A stretch of 64,000 nucleotides of DNA from Polynucleobacter sp. AP-Nino-20-G2. GTDB taxonomy: Bacteria > Pseudomonadota > Gammaproteobacteria > Burkholderiales > Burkholderiaceae. The stretch spans positions 124,001 to 188,000 of the forward strand of contig NZ_CP061313.1 of the NCBI RefSeq assembly GCF_018688235.1, given 5' to 3'. This document shows positions 30,103-40,972 of this stretch, in pieces (the first letter of the stretch is position 1; each line of letters starts with the position of its first letter). The translations under genes were made by a program, and so were the position numbers. Below the pieces are notes generated by a model. That model worked only from the letters and a program-made list of their open reading frames with translations, had not been told where the DNA came from and ran no database searches.

Positions 30103-31535
30103 AACACATTGTTCAGCAAATTCATTTTGTAGGCATTGGTGGTGCTGGTATGAGTGGCATTGCTGAGGTGCTACTGAACTTGGGATACCAGGTATCCGGG
30201 TCTGATCTTGCTGAGGGTGCTGCAACTAAACGCCTTCGAGAGCTGGGTGCGGTTATTCATATTGGGCACGATCCTCAAAATATTGGCACAGCAGAGGCTG
30301 TAGTGATTTCGACCGCAGTTGCTGGTAATAATCCAGAAGTTTTGGCGGCGCGTGCGGCAAAGGTTCCGGTGATTCAACGTGCCGTGATGCTGGGTGAGCT
30401 CATGCGTCTTAAACAGGGCATTGCGATTGCTGGCACCCATGGCAAAACAACTACTACTAGTTTGGTTGCCTCTGTGTTGGCCGAAGGCGGCTTAGATCCA
30501 ACGTTTGTGATTGGTGGAAAGTTAAATTCCGCTGGAGCAAATGCTCGCTTAGGCCAAGGTGACTTCATTGTGGTGGAGGCAGATGAGTCTGATGCCTCTT
30601 TCCTGCAACTTTTCCCGGCAATGGAAGTGGTTACCAATATCGATGCTGATCATATGGATACTTATCAGCATGATATGGCGCGCTTGAAGCAGGCTTTTGT
30701 ACAGTTTATTCAGCGTATGCCGTTTTATGGTGTTGCTGTGCTTTGCGTAGATGATGCGAATGTACGAGATATTCTTCCATTCGTTTCCCAGCCAGTCCTG
30801 CGCTATGGTTTATCTGAGGATGCCGATATTCGCGCAAGCAATGTCCGCGCCGTTGGTACTCGTATGCACTTTACCGTTGATCGTAAAACAGTTCGTAGGC
30901 ATGGCAATAAGCCCGGCCAACTAGAGGTACAACTGAATTTACCTGGCTTGCACAATGTGCGCAATGCCTTGGCGGCAATTGCTATTGCCACTGAACTGGG
31001 CGTTGGCGATGACGCGATTATGAAAGCCTTGTCCCAATTTAGTGGCGTGGGTCGTCGCTTTCAAAAATATGGTGAGATTGCGCTAGCTAGTGGTGGAACT
31101 TTTACATTGATTGATGATTATGGGCACCACCCGGTGGAGATGGCTGCGACATTGGCGGCTGCCCGCGGTGCTTACCCAGACCGTCGTTTAGTGTTGGCCT
31201 TCCAACCCCATCGTTACACAAGAACGCGCGATTGTTTTGGGGAGTTTGTACAGGTGCTTAAGAACTTTGATGCACTAGTTTTGACTGAGGTTTACCCAGC
31301 TGGCGAAGCGAAAATTCCTGGGGCGGATGGTCAAAGCTTGATGAAATCAGCTATTACGGCTGATAAGCAATTAAAAGGCTCTTTAGATAGCGCTTGCGTA
31401 GTGTTTGCCCCAACAGTTGGTGAAATGCCAGAGCAATTAAGTGGTTTATTGCGTGATGGCGATGTCTTAATCACGATGGGCGCCGGCTCCATTTCCGGAT
31501 TGCCCCATGTATTGGCGGAGGCAAAGCATGTCTAA
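30099..31535 (+). CDS. murC: UDP-N-acetylmuramate:L-alanine ligase
   Basis: A 478-residue Mur ligase from ATG 30099 (AGGAGTGGG just upstream), which gives the usual [21 protein letters not shown]-terminus. The ATP loop GTHGKTTTT is near residue 113 and [21 protein letters not shown] and DDYGHHPVE follow. It starts stem peptide synthesis by adding L-Ala. It overlaps murG by 4 bp and ddl by 8 bp. In-frame codons upstream of 30099 lie inside murG and are not part of the protein. Confidence 0.96.
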   Translation: MKHIVQQIHFVGIGGAGMSGIAEVLLNLGYQVSGSDLAEGAATKRLRELGAVIHIGHDPQNIGTAEAVVISTAVAGNNPEVLAARAAKVPVIQRAVMLGELMRLKQGIAIAGTHGKTTTTSLVASVLAEGGLDPTFVIGGKLNSAGANARLGQGDFIVVEADESDASFLQLFPAMEVVTNIDADHMDTYQHDMARLKQAFVQFIQRMPFYGVAVLCVDDANVRDILPFVSQPVLRYGLSEDADIRASNVRAVGTRMHFTVDRKTVRRHGNKPGQLEVQLNLPGLHNVRNALAAIAIATELGVGDDAIMKALSQFSGVGRRFQKYGEIALASGGTFTLIDDYGHHPVEMAATLAAARGAYPDRRLVLAFQPHRYTRTRDCFGEFVQVLKNFDALVLTEVYPAGEAKIPGADGQSLMKSAITADKQLKGSLDSACVVFAPTVGEMPEQLSGLLRDGDVLITMGAGSISGLPHVLAEAKHV

Positions 31536-32541
31536 GCCTAATGACAAATTAATCTCTTGGGGTGAGCGAGTGAAGCGCGATCTCGCAAATCTCAATGTGC
31601 AATCTTTAGGTAAGGTTGGTGTATTGCTGGGCGGCCGTTCTGGTGAGCGTGAGATTTCTTTGATGTCCGGTGGCGGTGTGCTTGAGGCTCTTCTCTCTAA
31701 AGGGGTTGATGCTCACGCATTTGATCCAGGCTTGCGCTGCCCAACTGAGTTAGCTAAAGAAAAATTTGATCGGGTCTTCATTTCCTTGCACGGCCGTTTT
31801 GGTGAGGATGGCACTATCCAGGGGTTATTGGAGTTGTTGGGCTTACCTTATACCGGTAGTGGTGTTTTGGCCTCAGCTTTGGCAATCGACAAAATAGCAA
31901 CCAAGCGAATTTGGTTAAGTAGCGGTTTATCCACTCCAGAGTTTGAGGAGTTAAAAGCTGACAGTGACTGGAGTGCCGTGGTTGCGCATCTTGGTTTGCC
32001 ATTGATTGTGAAGCCTGCGCATGAGGGTTCATCTTTAGGCTTGACTAAAGTGAAGTCGGTTGAAGAGTTGCCGGCCGCATATCAGCTGGCCGCAGCAATG
32101 GACAAGAAAGTCATCGCGGAGACTTGCATTATTGGGGATGAGCTTACTTGCCCATTGGTTGGCTTTGGCAATGATGCTGAAGCTTTGCCAGTCATCAAAA
32201 TTATTCCACCACAAGCAAATTACGACTTTCATAATAAGTACTTCTCTGATGAGACGCAGTACCTCTGTCCGACTGGATTAGCTCCTGAGGTCAATCTTGC
32301 CGTTCAAGAATTGGCGCTGGCCGCTTATCGCGTGCTCGGATGCAAGACGTGGGGTCGTGCTGATGTGATGCTAGACCAGAAGACTGGTAAGCCCTATCTA
32401 TTAGAGATGAATACCTCTCCCGGAATGACCTCACATTCTTTGGTACCAATGGCTGCGAAAGCTGCTGGTGTTGAATATGCCGAGTTGGTGTTGTGGGTCA
32501 TTAGTCAAACGCTTCACGACAAAGGAGTCGCTCAAGCATGA
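31528..32541 (+). CDS. ddl: D-alanine--D-alanine ligase
   Basis: A 337-residue ATP-grasp ligase from ATG 31528, preceded by GGCGGAGGCAAAGC. After a polar N-terminus of about 25 residues the conserved text begins: [54 protein letters not shown] and [15 protein letters not shown]. It joins two D-Ala for MurF. An earlier in-frame start inside murC is less likely. Its stop overlaps the ftsQ ATG (ATGA). Confidence 0.95.
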   Translation: MSKPNDKLISWGERVKRDLANLNVQSLGKVGVLLGGRSGEREISLMSGGGVLEALLSKGVDAHAFDPGLRCPTELAKEKFDRVFISLHGRFGEDGTIQGLLELLGLPYTGSGVLASALAIDKIATKRIWLSSGLSTPEFEELKADSDWSAVVAHLGLPLIVKPAHEGSSLGLTKVKSVEELPAAYQLAAAMDKKVIAETCIIGDELTCPLVGFGNDAEALPVIKIIPPQANYDFHNKYFSDETQYLCPTGLAPEVNLAVQELALAAYRVLGCKTWGRADVMLDQKTGKPYLLEMNTSPGMTSHSLVPMAAKAAGVEYAELVLWVISQTLHDKGVAQA

Positions 32542-33404
32542 GTCGCATCAGCGCTTTCCTAAACGGCTTTGGTGAAGTATTTGCTTCGCTGGTATCTCCG
32601 ATCTGGAATCATCCAGGGCGTATGCAAAAGCTCAGCCGTTTCTTGATGCGCTGTTTTGCGGTAATGGTGTGCATTGGTATCTTGGTTTGGTTAAGTCAGC
32701 GCCCTGTTTTTTCATTGCGCCAAGTGGTTATAGAGCCGGTAGCGGGACAGACTCTAAAGCATGTTAACAAGCCTGTTGTGAAACAGCAGGTGCTGGAAAC
32801 CGTGCAAGGAAACTTTTTTAGCGTGAGATTGGAAGATGTCAAGCGTGGATTTGAGTCCATGCCTTGGGTTCGTCATGCAAATGTCCGAAGAGTTTGGCCC
32901 AATGGCTTAGTCGTGAGCATTGAAGAGCAAAAGCCTTTTGGTACATGGGGCAATGTAGATAGCCACACATTGATGAATACGCACGGAGAGTTGTTTTCAG
33001 GTCACGTATCGGATGTGGGTGATGGCATTAGTTTGATTGAGTTTTATGGCCCAGAAGATTCGAGCAAAGAAGTGATGCGTCTATATGAAAAAGCAAATGC
33101 ATGGTTCAAGCCATGGAATTCGGAAGTAAAAAGTTTGACCTTATCGGAGCGTTATGCCTGGCACGTCAAACTGTCAAATGGCATGCGTGTTGAATTTGGG
33201 CGTGATGAAGAGAGCTCAGATAAAACATTAACCGAGGATCGTGTGGCGCGCCTCTTTAAGTATTGGCCTCAAGTTCAAGAGAAGTGGGCTAATCGTGTGG
33301 ACGCGATTGATTTGCGGTACGCCAATGGATTTGCAGTGCATCTAGCTGCTGCAAACTTAAAAAAGAATGATGTAGATGGCAAGAAAAGCGAGCAGAAGCA
33401 ATGA
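32538..33404 (+). CDS. ftsQ: Cell division protein FtsQ
   Basis: A 288-residue bitopic membrane protein: cytoplasmic N-terminus, one membrane span at about residues 36-55 ([14 protein letters not shown]), then a POTRA domain ([13 protein letters not shown] to [29 protein letters not shown]) and the FtsQ C-terminal domain. It scaffolds FtsL/FtsB at the divisome. The start shares ATGA with ddl. It lies 9 bp before the preferred ftsA start. Confidence 0.95.
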   Translation: MSRISAFLNGFGEVFASLVSPIWNHPGRMQKLSRFLMRCFAVMVCIGILVWLSQRPVFSLRQVVIEPVAGQTLKHVNKPVVKQQVLETVQGNFFSVRLEDVKRGFESMPWVRHANVRRVWPNGLVVSIEEQKPFGTWGNVDSHTLMNTHGELFSGHVSDVGDGISLIEFYGPEDSSKEVMRLYEKANAWFKPWNSEVKSLTLSERYAWHVKLSNGMRVEFGRDEESSDKTLTEDRVARLFKYWPQVQEKWANRVDAIDLRYANGFAVHLAAANLKKNDVDGKKSEQKQ

Positions 33405-33413
33405 GGAATGAGA

Positions 33414-34643
33414 ATGAGTAAAGACAACCGCGATTTATTGGTGGGCTTGGATATTGGCACCTCCAAGGTGGTTGCCTTGGTCGCTGAGTTAGCGCCCGAT
33501 GGTCAATTTAATGTTGTTGGCGTAGGTCAAACTGCTTCTAAGGGTCTGAAGAAGGGGGTAGTTGTCAATATTGAGGCAACGGTTCAGTCTATTCAGAAAG
33601 CATTGGAAGAGGCCGAGGTAATGGCTGATCGCCAAATCGTTCAAGTGTTTACCGGAATCGCTGGAAACCACATTGTTAGCTTTAACTCTAGCGGTATGGT
33701 GGCTATTCGAGATAAAGAGGTAAGTGCCGGAGATGTTGAGCGTGTGCTAGAGACGGCCAAAGCAATCAATATTCCAACAGACCAACAGATTCTTCACATT
33801 CTCGTTCAAGAATTCATTATTGATGGGCAAGAAGATGTGCGTGAGCCAATTGGTATGAGTGGTTTGCGCCTTGAGGTAAAAGTGCATATCGTGACTGGCG
33901 CTGTGAGTGCTGCGCAAAATATTGTGAAGTGTGTACGCCGCTGCGGTCTTGAGGTCAATGATTTAATTTTGCAGCCACTCGCGTCTAGCTTGGCCGTGCT
34001 CACTGAAGATGAAAAAGAGTTAGGTGTAGTGCTGGTAGATATTGGCGGCGGTACTACTGATATTGCAATTTATTGCCAAGGCTCAATTCGTCACACTGCG
34101 GTAATTCCAATCGCAGGCGATCAAATTACTAATGACATCGCCATGGCATTGCGTACGCCAACTATCGATGCGGAAGATCTCAAGATTCAATATGGTATCG
34201 CTCGCCAAGATATGGCAGATCCAACAACTATGATTGATGTGCCAGGCGTTGGCGATCGTGAGCCACGTCCAATGTCTAAGCAAGCCTTGGCTGCGGTAAT
34301 TGAGCCACGTGTTGAAGAGTTATTTACGCTGGTTAGGGGTGTTGTGCGTGACTCTGGTTATGAAGATATGGTTTCTTCTGGAATCGTGCTGACCGGTGGT
34401 ACTGCCTTGATGCCAGGGATGGTAGAGCTGGCTGAACAGGTGTTCTTGCGTCCAGCACGGATTGGTACCCCTGAATATCGTGGTCACTTACATGAAGTGC
34501 TTCGCAGTCCACGATTCGCTACCAGCATCGGTTTATTAATGGAGGGCCAGGCGCAGTTGTTGCGTGGTCGTCGAGTATCTCAATCAGGCGCGCTACAGAG
34601 TGTTATCTCGCGCATGAAGGAATGGTTCGCAGGAAATTTTTAA
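33414..34643 (+). CDS. ftsA: Cell division protein FtsA
   Basis: A 409-residue actin-like ATPase that anchors FtsZ to the membrane. Phosphate-1 motif VGLDIGTSKV near the start, phosphate-2 VLVDIGGGTTDIA near residue 205, adenosine motif VLTGGTALMPG near 324, and a C-terminal amphipathic helix (MKEWFAGNF) for membrane binding. Two ATG codons lie close together; GAGG at 33403-33406 is 7 bp from ATG 33414 and only 1-2 bp from ATG 33408, so 33414 is preferred. A 47-bp gap leads to ftsZ. Confidence 0.96.
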   Translation: MSKDNRDLLVGLDIGTSKVVALVAELAPDGQFNVVGVGQTASKGLKKGVVVNIEATVQSIQKALEEAEVMADRQIVQVFTGIAGNHIVSFNSSGMVAIRDKEVSAGDVERVLETAKAINIPTDQQILHILVQEFIIDGQEDVREPIGMSGLRLEVKVHIVTGAVSAAQNIVKCVRRCGLEVNDLILQPLASSLAVLTEDEKELGVVLVDIGGGTTDIAIYCQGSIRHTAVIPIAGDQITNDIAMALRTPTIDAEDLKIQYGIARQDMADPTTMIDVPGVGDREPRPMSKQALAAVIEPRVEELFTLVRGVVRDSGYEDMVSSGIVLTGGTALMPGMVELAEQVFLRPARIGTPEYRGHLHEVLRSPRFATSIGLLMEGQAQLLRGRRVSQSGALQSVISRMKEWFAGNF

Positions 34644-34690
34644 GTTTTTCGTCGTCGTCAATGTAGTACGTTTATTACCTAGGAGGGTAT

Positions 34691-36031
34691 ATGGAATTTG
34701 AAATGTTAGATCAAGAAACAGCCGGTAAAACCATTATTAAAGTGGTTGGAGTCGGTGGCGCTGGCGGCAATGCTGTTCAGCACATGATTCGTCGCGGTGT
34801 AAGTGGCGTAGAGTTTATTTGCATGAACACCGATGCTGGCGCTTTACAGCGTTCTGAGGCATCTGTGAATTTGCAACTAGGCTCTAGCGGACTTGGTGCC
34901 GGCGCTAAACCAGAAATCGGTGCGGCCTCCGCTGAAGAAGCGCGCGCTCGTATCGCTGACACATTGCAAGGCGCACACATGGTATTTATTACTGCCGGTA
35001 TGGGCGGTGGTACGGGTACTGGTGCTGCTCCAATCGTGGCGCAAGTTGCCAAAGAGATGGGCATCTTGACGGTTGGCGTAATTAGTAAGCCATTTGACTT
35101 TGAGGGTGTGAAACGCCTTAAGGTTGCGGAAAATGGCGCTTCAGAGCTTGAATCTTATGTGGACTCATTGATTGTTGTTCTCAATGAGAAGCTCTTTGAA
35201 GTGATGGGTGAAGACGCTGAGTTCGATAAGGCATTTGCTTGCGCAGATGATGTGTTGCACAACGCTGTTTCTGGTATCGCTGAAATCATTAACGTACAAG
35301 GTTTGATTAACGTCGACTTTGAGGACGTGAAGACCGTAATGGGCGAGCAAGGTAAAGCGATGATGGGAACTGCAACTGTTTCTGGAATGGATCGCGCACG
35401 TTTAGCTGCTGAAGCTGCAGTTGCTTCACCACTACTCGAAGGCGTTGACCTTTCCGGTGCACGTGGCGTATTGGTAAATATCACTGCTAGTCGCTCACTG
35501 AAATTGTCTGAAACTCGCGAAGTAATGGCTGCTATTCGTGGCTATGCTGCGGATGATGCAACGGTGATCTTTGGTACTGTGTATGACGAGAGCTTAGGTG
35601 ATGCATTGCGCGTTACTGTGGTTGCTACTGGTTTGAATAATCCACAAGCCCGTCAAAGCCATCAGCCAGAAGTTGTTTGGAGACAGGCAACTGGTACGCA
35701 TGATGCAATGCCAACAATGGCTGATTTAAATAGTTTTGCTCCTGCAAGCGCATCAGCTGCAATGAGTAAAGTTGGCTTGGATTCAGCTTTAAGTACTAGC
35801 GCGGGCTTAGCGTTAACTGGTTCTGGTAATGCGCCTGCAATGGCTGCCCAACCAGCTGCTAGTGGCGTTGATTACAGTCAATACGATTTGCCACGTGTAT
35901 TCCGTAGTTCGCGTGAAGCTACACCAGCGCCTACTTTAGGTGCTGATAGCTCTCCTCAAGCTAAGTCCATGTTGGACAAAGGGGCTGATTACTATGAAAT
36001 TCCAGCCTTTTTACGTAAACAAGCAGATTAA
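34691..36031 (+). CDS. ftsZ: Cell division protein FtsZ
   Basis: A 446-residue tubulin homologue. The GTP-binding signature GGGTGTG is at residues 105-111; the T7 synergy loop (NVDFEDVKTVM) and FGTVYDESLGDALRVTVVATG follow. A variable linker rich in Ala/Ser leads to the conserved C-terminal peptide (DYYEIPAFLRKQAD) that binds FtsA and ZapD. Strong ribosome site AGGAGGG at 34681. Last gene of the dcw cluster. The longer linker explains the size above the E. coli protein. Confidence 0.98.
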   Translation: MEFEMLDQETAGKTIIKVVGVGGAGGNAVQHMIRRGVSGVEFICMNTDAGALQRSEASVNLQLGSSGLGAGAKPEIGAASAEEARARIADTLQGAHMVFITAGMGGGTGTGAAPIVAQVAKEMGILTVGVISKPFDFEGVKRLKVAENGASELESYVDSLIVVLNEKLFEVMGEDAEFDKAFACADDVLHNAVSGIAEIINVQGLINVDFEDVKTVMGEQGKAMMGTATVSGMDRARLAAEAAVASPLLEGVDLSGARGVLVNITASRSLKLSETREVMAAIRGYAADDATVIFGTVYDESLGDALRVTVVATGLNNPQARQSHQPEVVWRQATGTHDAMPTMADLNSFAPASASAAMSKVGLDSALSTSAGLALTGSGNAPAMAAQPAASGVDYSQYDLPRVFRSSREATPAPTLGADSSPQAKSMLDKGADYYEIPAFLRKQAD

Positions 36032-36061
36032 TTGACTGCTTAATACAATAGGTTATTGCGA

Positions 36062-36143
36062 AATGCCAGCGCGGCGCCCCTCCGGACGACGAATCCCGCG
36101 CTTGCGTTGGCATGCTTACTAACAATTACTTATTGGAGATGTC
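36062..36143 (+). promoter_or_regulatory. GC-rich structured leader between ftsZ and the peroxiredoxin
   Basis: Arms ATGCCAGCGC (36063-36072) and GCGTTGGCAT (36104-36113) pair over ten bases with one G-U, and a competing pairing AGCGCGG (36068-36074) with CCGCGCT (36096-36102) is possible. CTCC at 36080-36083 could pair with the GGAG (36135-36138) that serves the peroxiredoxin ATG. The same stretch encodes a 19-codon Arg-rich frame. No T run follows, so it is not a standard terminator. Function is unknown. Confidence 0.5.
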
Positions 36144-36644
36144 ATGATTACTGTTGGACAAAAATTACCAAACGCTACGCTTTATGAATTTTTTGATGAA
36201 GCGAGTGAAGGCTGCTCTTTAGGGCCAAATGCATTTGAAGTAGAGAAGCTTACAGCCGGCAAAAAGATTGTTATTTTTGGATTGCCTGGTGCTTTTACGC
36301 CAACTTGCTCCGCAAAGCATGTGCCTGGATATGTTGAGCACTATGACGCGCTTAAAGCAAAAGGTGTTGACGAAATTTGGTGTGTTTCTGTAAACGATCC
36401 GTTTGTGATGGGTGCATGGGGTCGCGATCAAAAAGTGGGTAAGAAAATTCGCATGATGGGTGATGGCAGTGCTGAATTCACAAAAAAGTTAGGCCTTGAG
36501 TTGGACCTTACTGCTCGTGGATTGGGCGTTCGCTCAGACCGCTATGCCATGATTGTTGAAGATGGCGTAGTGAAGACTTTAGACCGTGAAGCTCCTGGCA
36601 AGTTTGAGGTAAGTGATGCGGCTTCAGTATTGAAAAAGCTCTAA
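36144..36644 (+). CDS. Peroxiredoxin, Prx5 type
   Basis: A 166-residue thioredoxin-fold peroxidase. The peroxidatic cysteine is C55 in PGAFTPTCS, the Prx5 signature, with RDQ in the WGRDQKVGKK region and RSDRYAMIVEDG near the C-terminus. It reduces peroxides with thioredoxin or glutaredoxin/glutathione; no glutaredoxin domain is fused. GGAG lies 5 bp before the ATG, downstream of a GC-rich hairpin that could mask it. It stands between ftsZ and lpxC, a position I associate with Burkholderiaceae dcw clusters. Confidence 0.92.
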   Translation: MITVGQKLPNATLYEFFDEASEGCSLGPNAFEVEKLTAGKKIVIFGLPGAFTPTCSAKHVPGYVEHYDALKAKGVDEIWCVSVNDPFVMGAWGRDQKVGKKIRMMGDGSAEFTKKLGLELDLTARGLGVRSDRYAMIVEDGVVKTLDREAPGKFEVSDAASVLKKL

Positions 36645-36670
36645 GAAACCATTCCTGAATTCCGATAAAA

Positions 36671-37585
36671 ATGATGAAGCAACGCACAATTGCCACCCCG
36701 ATCAAGACCGTGGGGATTGGCTTGCACTCAGGGCGCAAGGTAACGCTGTCGATTAAGCCTGCGCCCGTGAATTCAGGAATTTTATTTGTTCGTGTCGATA
36801 CTCCGGAGCAGTCTGTTGTGCCTGCTACTGCTCTAGCGGTATGCGATACCCGTCTTGCGTCTGTCATCCAAAAGGATGGCGTGCGTGTATCCACAGTTGA
36901 GCATTTGCTCTCCGCTTGCGCAGGGCTTGGCTTAGATAATCTGCTGATTGAGTTAGACGGTGAGGAAGTTCCCATCATGGACGGGAGCGCTGCATCGTTC
37001 TTATTTTTGATGGAGTCAGCTGGTATTGCCGAACAAGATGCGCCAAGACAATTTGTCGTAATCAAAAAACCGATTGAAGTGAGAGAGGGCGATAAGCTAG
37101 CGCGCCTCGAGCCATTCTTTGGATTTAAGCTGGACTTTACGATTGACTTTAAACATCCGGCGGTTGATAAGACTGGCCAACGTTTTGTGGTGGATTTTGC
37201 CGAGCACGCTTACCGAAGTGAGATTGGTCGTGCCCGCACTTTTGGTTTCGCCCATGAAGTTGAGGCCTTACGCGAAATGGGTTTGGCGCGTGGTGGAAGT
37301 TTAGATAATGCTATCGTGCTAGATGAGCACCGCATCCTCAATAATGAGGAGCTGCGTTATGAGGATGAGTTTGTACGGCACAAGATCTTGGATGCCATTG
37401 GAGACCTCTATCTGGTAGGGCATCCTATTGTTGGGGCCTATATTGCCGAGAAATCAGGCCATGCCCTCAATAACGCTTTATTGCGCAAGCTACTGGAAGA
37501 CCCAAGCTCTTACGAGATCAGTGGCTTTCCTGAAAATAAGGCGCCTGAGGCGTATTCCAAAGAGAGTCAGCCCCTCTTTTTCTAA
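36671..37585 (+). CDS. lpxC: UDP-3-O-acyl-N-acetylglucosamine deacetylase
   Basis: A 304-residue zinc deacetylase, the committed step of lipid A synthesis. Zinc-binding and catalytic segments are [17 protein letters not shown] (first zinc His), [19 protein letters not shown] (second His and Asp) and [11 protein letters not shown] (catalytic His). Starts ATG 36671 or 36674 are equivalent. It lies 26 bp after the peroxiredoxin stop. Its stop is 9 bp from the end of the convergent DciA-like gene, with no terminator between. Confidence 0.97.
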   Translation: MMKQRTIATPIKTVGIGLHSGRKVTLSIKPAPVNSGILFVRVDTPEQSVVPATALAVCDTRLASVIQKDGVRVSTVEHLLSACAGLGLDNLLIELDGEEVPIMDGSAASFLFLMESAGIAEQDAPRQFVVIKKPIEVREGDKLARLEPFFGFKLDFTIDFKHPAVDKTGQRFVVDFAEHAYRSEIGRARTFGFAHEVEALREMGLARGGSLDNAIVLDEHRILNNEELRYEDEFVRHKILDAIGDLYLVGHPIVGAYIAEKSGHALNNALLRKLLEDPSSYEISGFPENKAPEAYSKESQPLFF

Positions 37586-37594
37586 ATTCTGCGT

Positions 37595-38098
37595 TTATTT
37601 GGATTTATTTTGAAGAAGGCGTTCAACAGCTTTCCTCAAATCTGAATCAGGCGCTAATTTTTCCAATAACCCTTCCCATGATGCACGTGCTACGGCATTA
37701 AAACCCTTGGGTTTTTCAAGGGCCTGTTGGCCGGTGCGAGGCTTCATTTCCCAGGCTGGGGGCGCTGGTTTTAGGCGTACCTTAATTGCAGAGCAAATCA
37801 CCCCATTTTTTGCTAACTCATTGATTAAGCTGGGTAAAACTTGTTGCAAGCGAGTAGCAATACTAGCCCCGCCCACTAGCAAAAAGAGCTCATTTTGGCC
37901 GCCAGTGCGCCAACCAATCTCAATTTTCGGAGTTAGATTGCCTAAATTCAGCTCGGCCAAGGCAGTTTTAAGGGCTATTTTGAGCTTAGCGAGGTCCTCA
38001 GTTTTCGCCAAAATTCCTCCCAGACCCTCCGAATCCCGAAGGTAGTCCAGCCAATCATGGGCTGCATTCTTGCGGGAGGGTTTGGGGGCGAAGTTCAT
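37595..38098 (-). CDS. DciA-like protein (DUF721 family)
   Basis: A 167-residue protein from ATG 38098; a TTG ten codons upstream is possible but gives no better N-terminus. The region LTPKIEIGWRTGGQNELFLLVGGASIATRLQQVLPSLINELAKNG resembles the KH-like DUF721 core, with basic N- and C-terminal parts. Family members include DciA, which helps load the replicative helicase in bacteria without DnaC. The location divergent to secA and next to lpxC is common for this family in proteobacteria. The family call rests mainly on context and general character. Confidence 0.65.
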   Translation of the reverse strand: MNFAPKPSRKNAAHDWLDYLRDSEGLGGILAKTEDLAKLKIALKTALAELNLGNLTPKIEIGWRTGGQNELFLLVGGASIATRLQQVLPSLINELAKNGVICSAIKVRLKPAPPAWEMKPRTGQQALEKPKGFNAVARASWEGLLEKLAPDSDLRKAVERLLQNKSK

Positions 38099-38152
38099 AT
38101 GAATTAGGGGTGCGGGTGATAAACTCAAGGACTTAATTTACTTCAATATCCC

Positions 38153-40918
38153 ATGGTAATCGGTCTTCTTAAAACCCTGGTCGGCAGTCGTAACGACCGC
38201 CTCTTAAAACAGTATCGCAAAGTGGTTGCCAAAGTTAGCGCTTTTGAGCCTGGCCTGCAAGCTTTGGATGATGCCGCACTTCAGGCAAAAACTGCTGAGT
38301 TCAAGTCACGTCTGGCTGCAGGTGAGCCCCTTGATGATATTGCTCCGGAAGCATTTGCAGTAGTTCGCGAAGCTAGTTCCCGTGTAATGAAGATGCGTCA
38401 TTTTGATGCGCAAATTTTAGGTGGTTTGGCCTTGCATCAAGGCAAGATTGCTGAAATGGGTACGGGCGAGGGTAAGACTCTTACCGCAACACTACCCGTT
38501 TATTTAAATGCCTTGAATGGTAAGGGCGTTCACGTTGTTACTGTGAACGATTACTTGGCTCAGCGAGATGCTGAGTGGATGTCTACCCTATATAACTTCC
38601 TTGGCATGAAGGTGGGTGTGAATCTTTCGCAGATGGATCACACCACCAAGCAAGAGGCATATGCCGCAGATATCACCTACGGTACGAATAACGAATTTGG
38701 TTTTGATTACTTGCGCGACAACATGGTTCAAGATTTGGGTCAGCGCGTTCAGCGTGGCCTTGCTTATGCCATCGTTGACGAAGTTGACTCTATTCTGATT
38801 GATGAGGCTCGCACCCCATTAATTATTTCTGGCCAAGCTGAAGACCATACCGATCTCTATTTAAAAATCAATGCATTGCCATCTTATTTAGAGCGCCAAA
38901 TTGGCGAAGAAAAAGCGGATGGTACCGGCGTTGAAAAGCCAGGCGATTATTGGGTAGATGAAAAATCGCAACAGGTGTATTTGACAGAGCAAGGCCATGA
39001 TAAGGCTGAGTCAGTCTTGGTGGAATTGGGTGCCTTAAATGATGGCGACTCCTTATACGCTCCGCAAAATATTACATTGATGCACCATGTGTACGCTGCT
39101 CTGCGTGCGCACTCCTTGTATCACCGTGATCAGCATTATGTTGTTCAGAACAAAGAAGTCATCATTGTCGACGAGTTCACTGGACGATTAATGCAGGGTC
39201 GTCGCTGGTCGGATGGTTTGCATCAGGCAGTTGAGGCAAAAGAGGGCGTGCCGATTCAAAATGAGAATCAGACACTAGCCACGATTACTTTCCAGAACTA
39301 CTTCCGTATGTACGGTAAGTTGGCTGGTATGACTGGTACTGCGGATACTGAAGCCTATGAGTTCAAGGAAATTTATAACCTTGAAACGGTGGTGATTCCA
39401 CCTAATCGTATTAGCCAGAGAAAAGATCGCCAAGATCAAATCTACAAGACTTCTCGCGAACGTTACGATGCGGTCATTAAAGATATTGAAGATTGCTATA
39501 AACGTGGACAGCCAGTATTGGTTGGAACTACTTCGATTGAAAACTCAGAGTTAATTGCCAACTTATTAGATCAGCGTCAATTGCCGCATCAAGTGCTGAA
39601 TGCTAAGCAGCATGCCCGTGAAGCGGAAATCATTGCTCAAGCTGGTAGGCCCAAAATGATCACAATTGCCACCAACATGGCTGGTCGTGGAACCGATATC
39701 GTGTTGGGTGGAAATGTAGGTAAGCAATCATCATTAATTCAGGCCGATCCAAACTTATCAGATACTGAAAAAGCTGAGAAGATTAAGACCTTGCAAGATG
39801 AGTGGCATAGCTTGCATGAACAAGTATTAGCAGCAGGCGGTTTGCATATTATTGGCACTGAGCGCCATGAAAGTCGTCGTATTGATAATCAGTTGCGTGG
39901 TCGCGCTGGTCGTCAAGGCGACTTTGGTTCCTCTCGTTTTTATCTTTCCTTGGATGACTCGCTTCTCCGTATCTTCGCTGGAGATCGCTTGCGTGCAGTC
40001 ATGGATCGACTCAAGATGCCTGATGGTGAGCCTATTGAGGCAGGCATGGTGACTCGTTCAATCGAGTCTGCTCAGCGTAAGGTCGAAGGTCGTAACTTTG
40101 ATATTCGTAAGCAGCTTCTCGAGTATGACGACGTTGCTAATGATCAGCGCAAAGAAACATACCGCTTGAGAAATGAAGTTCTAGAAAGTGATGATATTGG
40201 TGAGTTGATTGCCAATTTGCGTGAAGACGTTTTACGCAGCATCTGCGCTTTGTATGTTCCTTTGGAGTCCATGGAAGAGCAATGGGACTTGGCTGGGCTG
40301 GAGAATGTTTTAGCAAATGACTGGGGTTTGACTGTTGATCTGAGAACTTGGGTGGAGAACTCCGCATCCATGGATGATGCTCAGATCGTTGAGCATGTCT
40401 TGGAAGCTGCAAATAAAGCTTATGACGCTAAGGTAGAGCTGTCTGGACGCGCGTCTTTTGCTGGCTTTGAGCGCTCTGTTCTTCTCTATAGCGTGGATAC
40501 TCATTGGCGTGAACATTTGGCGGCATTAGATCATCTGCGCCAAGGTATTCATTTGCGGGGCTACGCTCAAAAAGATCCAAAGCAAGAATATCGTCGCGAA
40601 GCATTCGAGCTGTATGGTGAATTGCTCAATGTCATTAAGAATGATGTTGTTAAGAGCATCATGACTGTGCAGATTCGCAGTGCTAGTGAATTGGATGAGG
40701 CTTCTGAGTCTATGAATGAGGATTTGGCCAAGCTCTCCGATGTGCAGTATCAACATGCAGATGCTGATCTTGAGGTTGCTGGTTCCACCGGTGATCGTGG
40801 TGCTGCCATTGAGATTGTTCCGGCACCAGCACGCTCTGGTCCTAAGGTTGGTCGCAATGATCCTTGTACCTGTGGCAGCGGTAAGAAATACAAAAACTGT
40901 TGTGGCGCATTAAGTTAA
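38153..40918 (+). CDS. secA: Preprotein translocase ATPase SecA
   Basis: A 921-residue motor of the Sec translocon. Walker A GTGEGKT is at 103-109, [19 protein letters not shown] marks the Walker B region, and [14 protein letters not shown] and [19 protein letters not shown] are helicase motifs of NBD2. The C-terminus carries the SecB- and zinc-binding tail [13 protein letters not shown]. It pushes preproteins through SecYEG. The 54-bp gap to the divergent DciA-like gene must hold its promoter. A terminator follows at 40945. Confidence 0.98.
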   Translation: MVIGLLKTLVGSRNDRLLKQYRKVVAKVSAFEPGLQALDDAALQAKTAEFKSRLAAGEPLDDIAPEAFAVVREASSRVMKMRHFDAQILGGLALHQGKIAEMGTGEGKTLTATLPVYLNALNGKGVHVVTVNDYLAQRDAEWMSTLYNFLGMKVGVNLSQMDHTTKQEAYAADITYGTNNEFGFDYLRDNMVQDLGQRVQRGLAYAIVDEVDSILIDEARTPLIISGQAEDHTDLYLKINALPSYLERQIGEEKADGTGVEKPGDYWVDEKSQQVYLTEQGHDKAESVLVELGALNDGDSLYAPQNITLMHHVYAALRAHSLYHRDQHYVVQNKEVIIVDEFTGRLMQGRRWSDGLHQAVEAKEGVPIQNENQTLATITFQNYFRMYGKLAGMTGTADTEAYEFKEIYNLETVVIPPNRISQRKDRQDQIYKTSRERYDAVIKDIEDCYKRGQPVLVGTTSIENSELIANLLDQRQLPHQVLNAKQHAREAEIIAQAGRPKMITIATNMAGRGTDIVLGGNVGKQSSLIQADPNLSDTEKAEKIKTLQDEWHSLHEQVLAAGGLHIIGTERHESRRIDNQLRGRAGRQGDFGSSRFYLSLDDSLLRIFAGDRLRAVMDRLKMPDGEPIEAGMVTRSIESAQRKVEGRNFDIRKQLLEYDDVANDQRKETYRLRNEVLESDDIGELIANLREDVLRSICALYVPLESMEEQWDLAGLENVLANDWGLTVDLRTWVENSASMDDAQIVEHVLEAANKAYDAKVELSGRASFAGFERSVLLYSVDTHWREHLAALDHLRQGIHLRGYAQKDPKQEYRREAFELYGELLNVIKNDVVKSIMTVQIRSASELDEASESMNEDLAKLSDVQYQHADADLEVAGSTGDRGAAIEIVPAPARSGPKVGRNDPCTCGSGKKYKNCCGALS

Positions 40919-40944
40919 CGCTAATTTCACTGTATTTACTTGAG

Positions 40945-40972
40945 AAGGCCTGGATTGATCCGGGCCTTTTTT
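40945..40972 (+). terminator. Intrinsic terminator after secA
   Basis: AAGGCCTGG (40945-40953) pairs with CCGGGCCTT (one G-U) across a 6-nt loop, followed by a run of at least six T. Confidence 0.9.

Noticed and set aside
36508..37065. Long minus-strand open frame (185 codons) covering the end of the peroxiredoxin gene and the start of lpxC
   Set aside because: It is the shadow of two well-supported plus-strand genes; the translation is rich in Ser, Thr and Pro and matches no recognisable domain.
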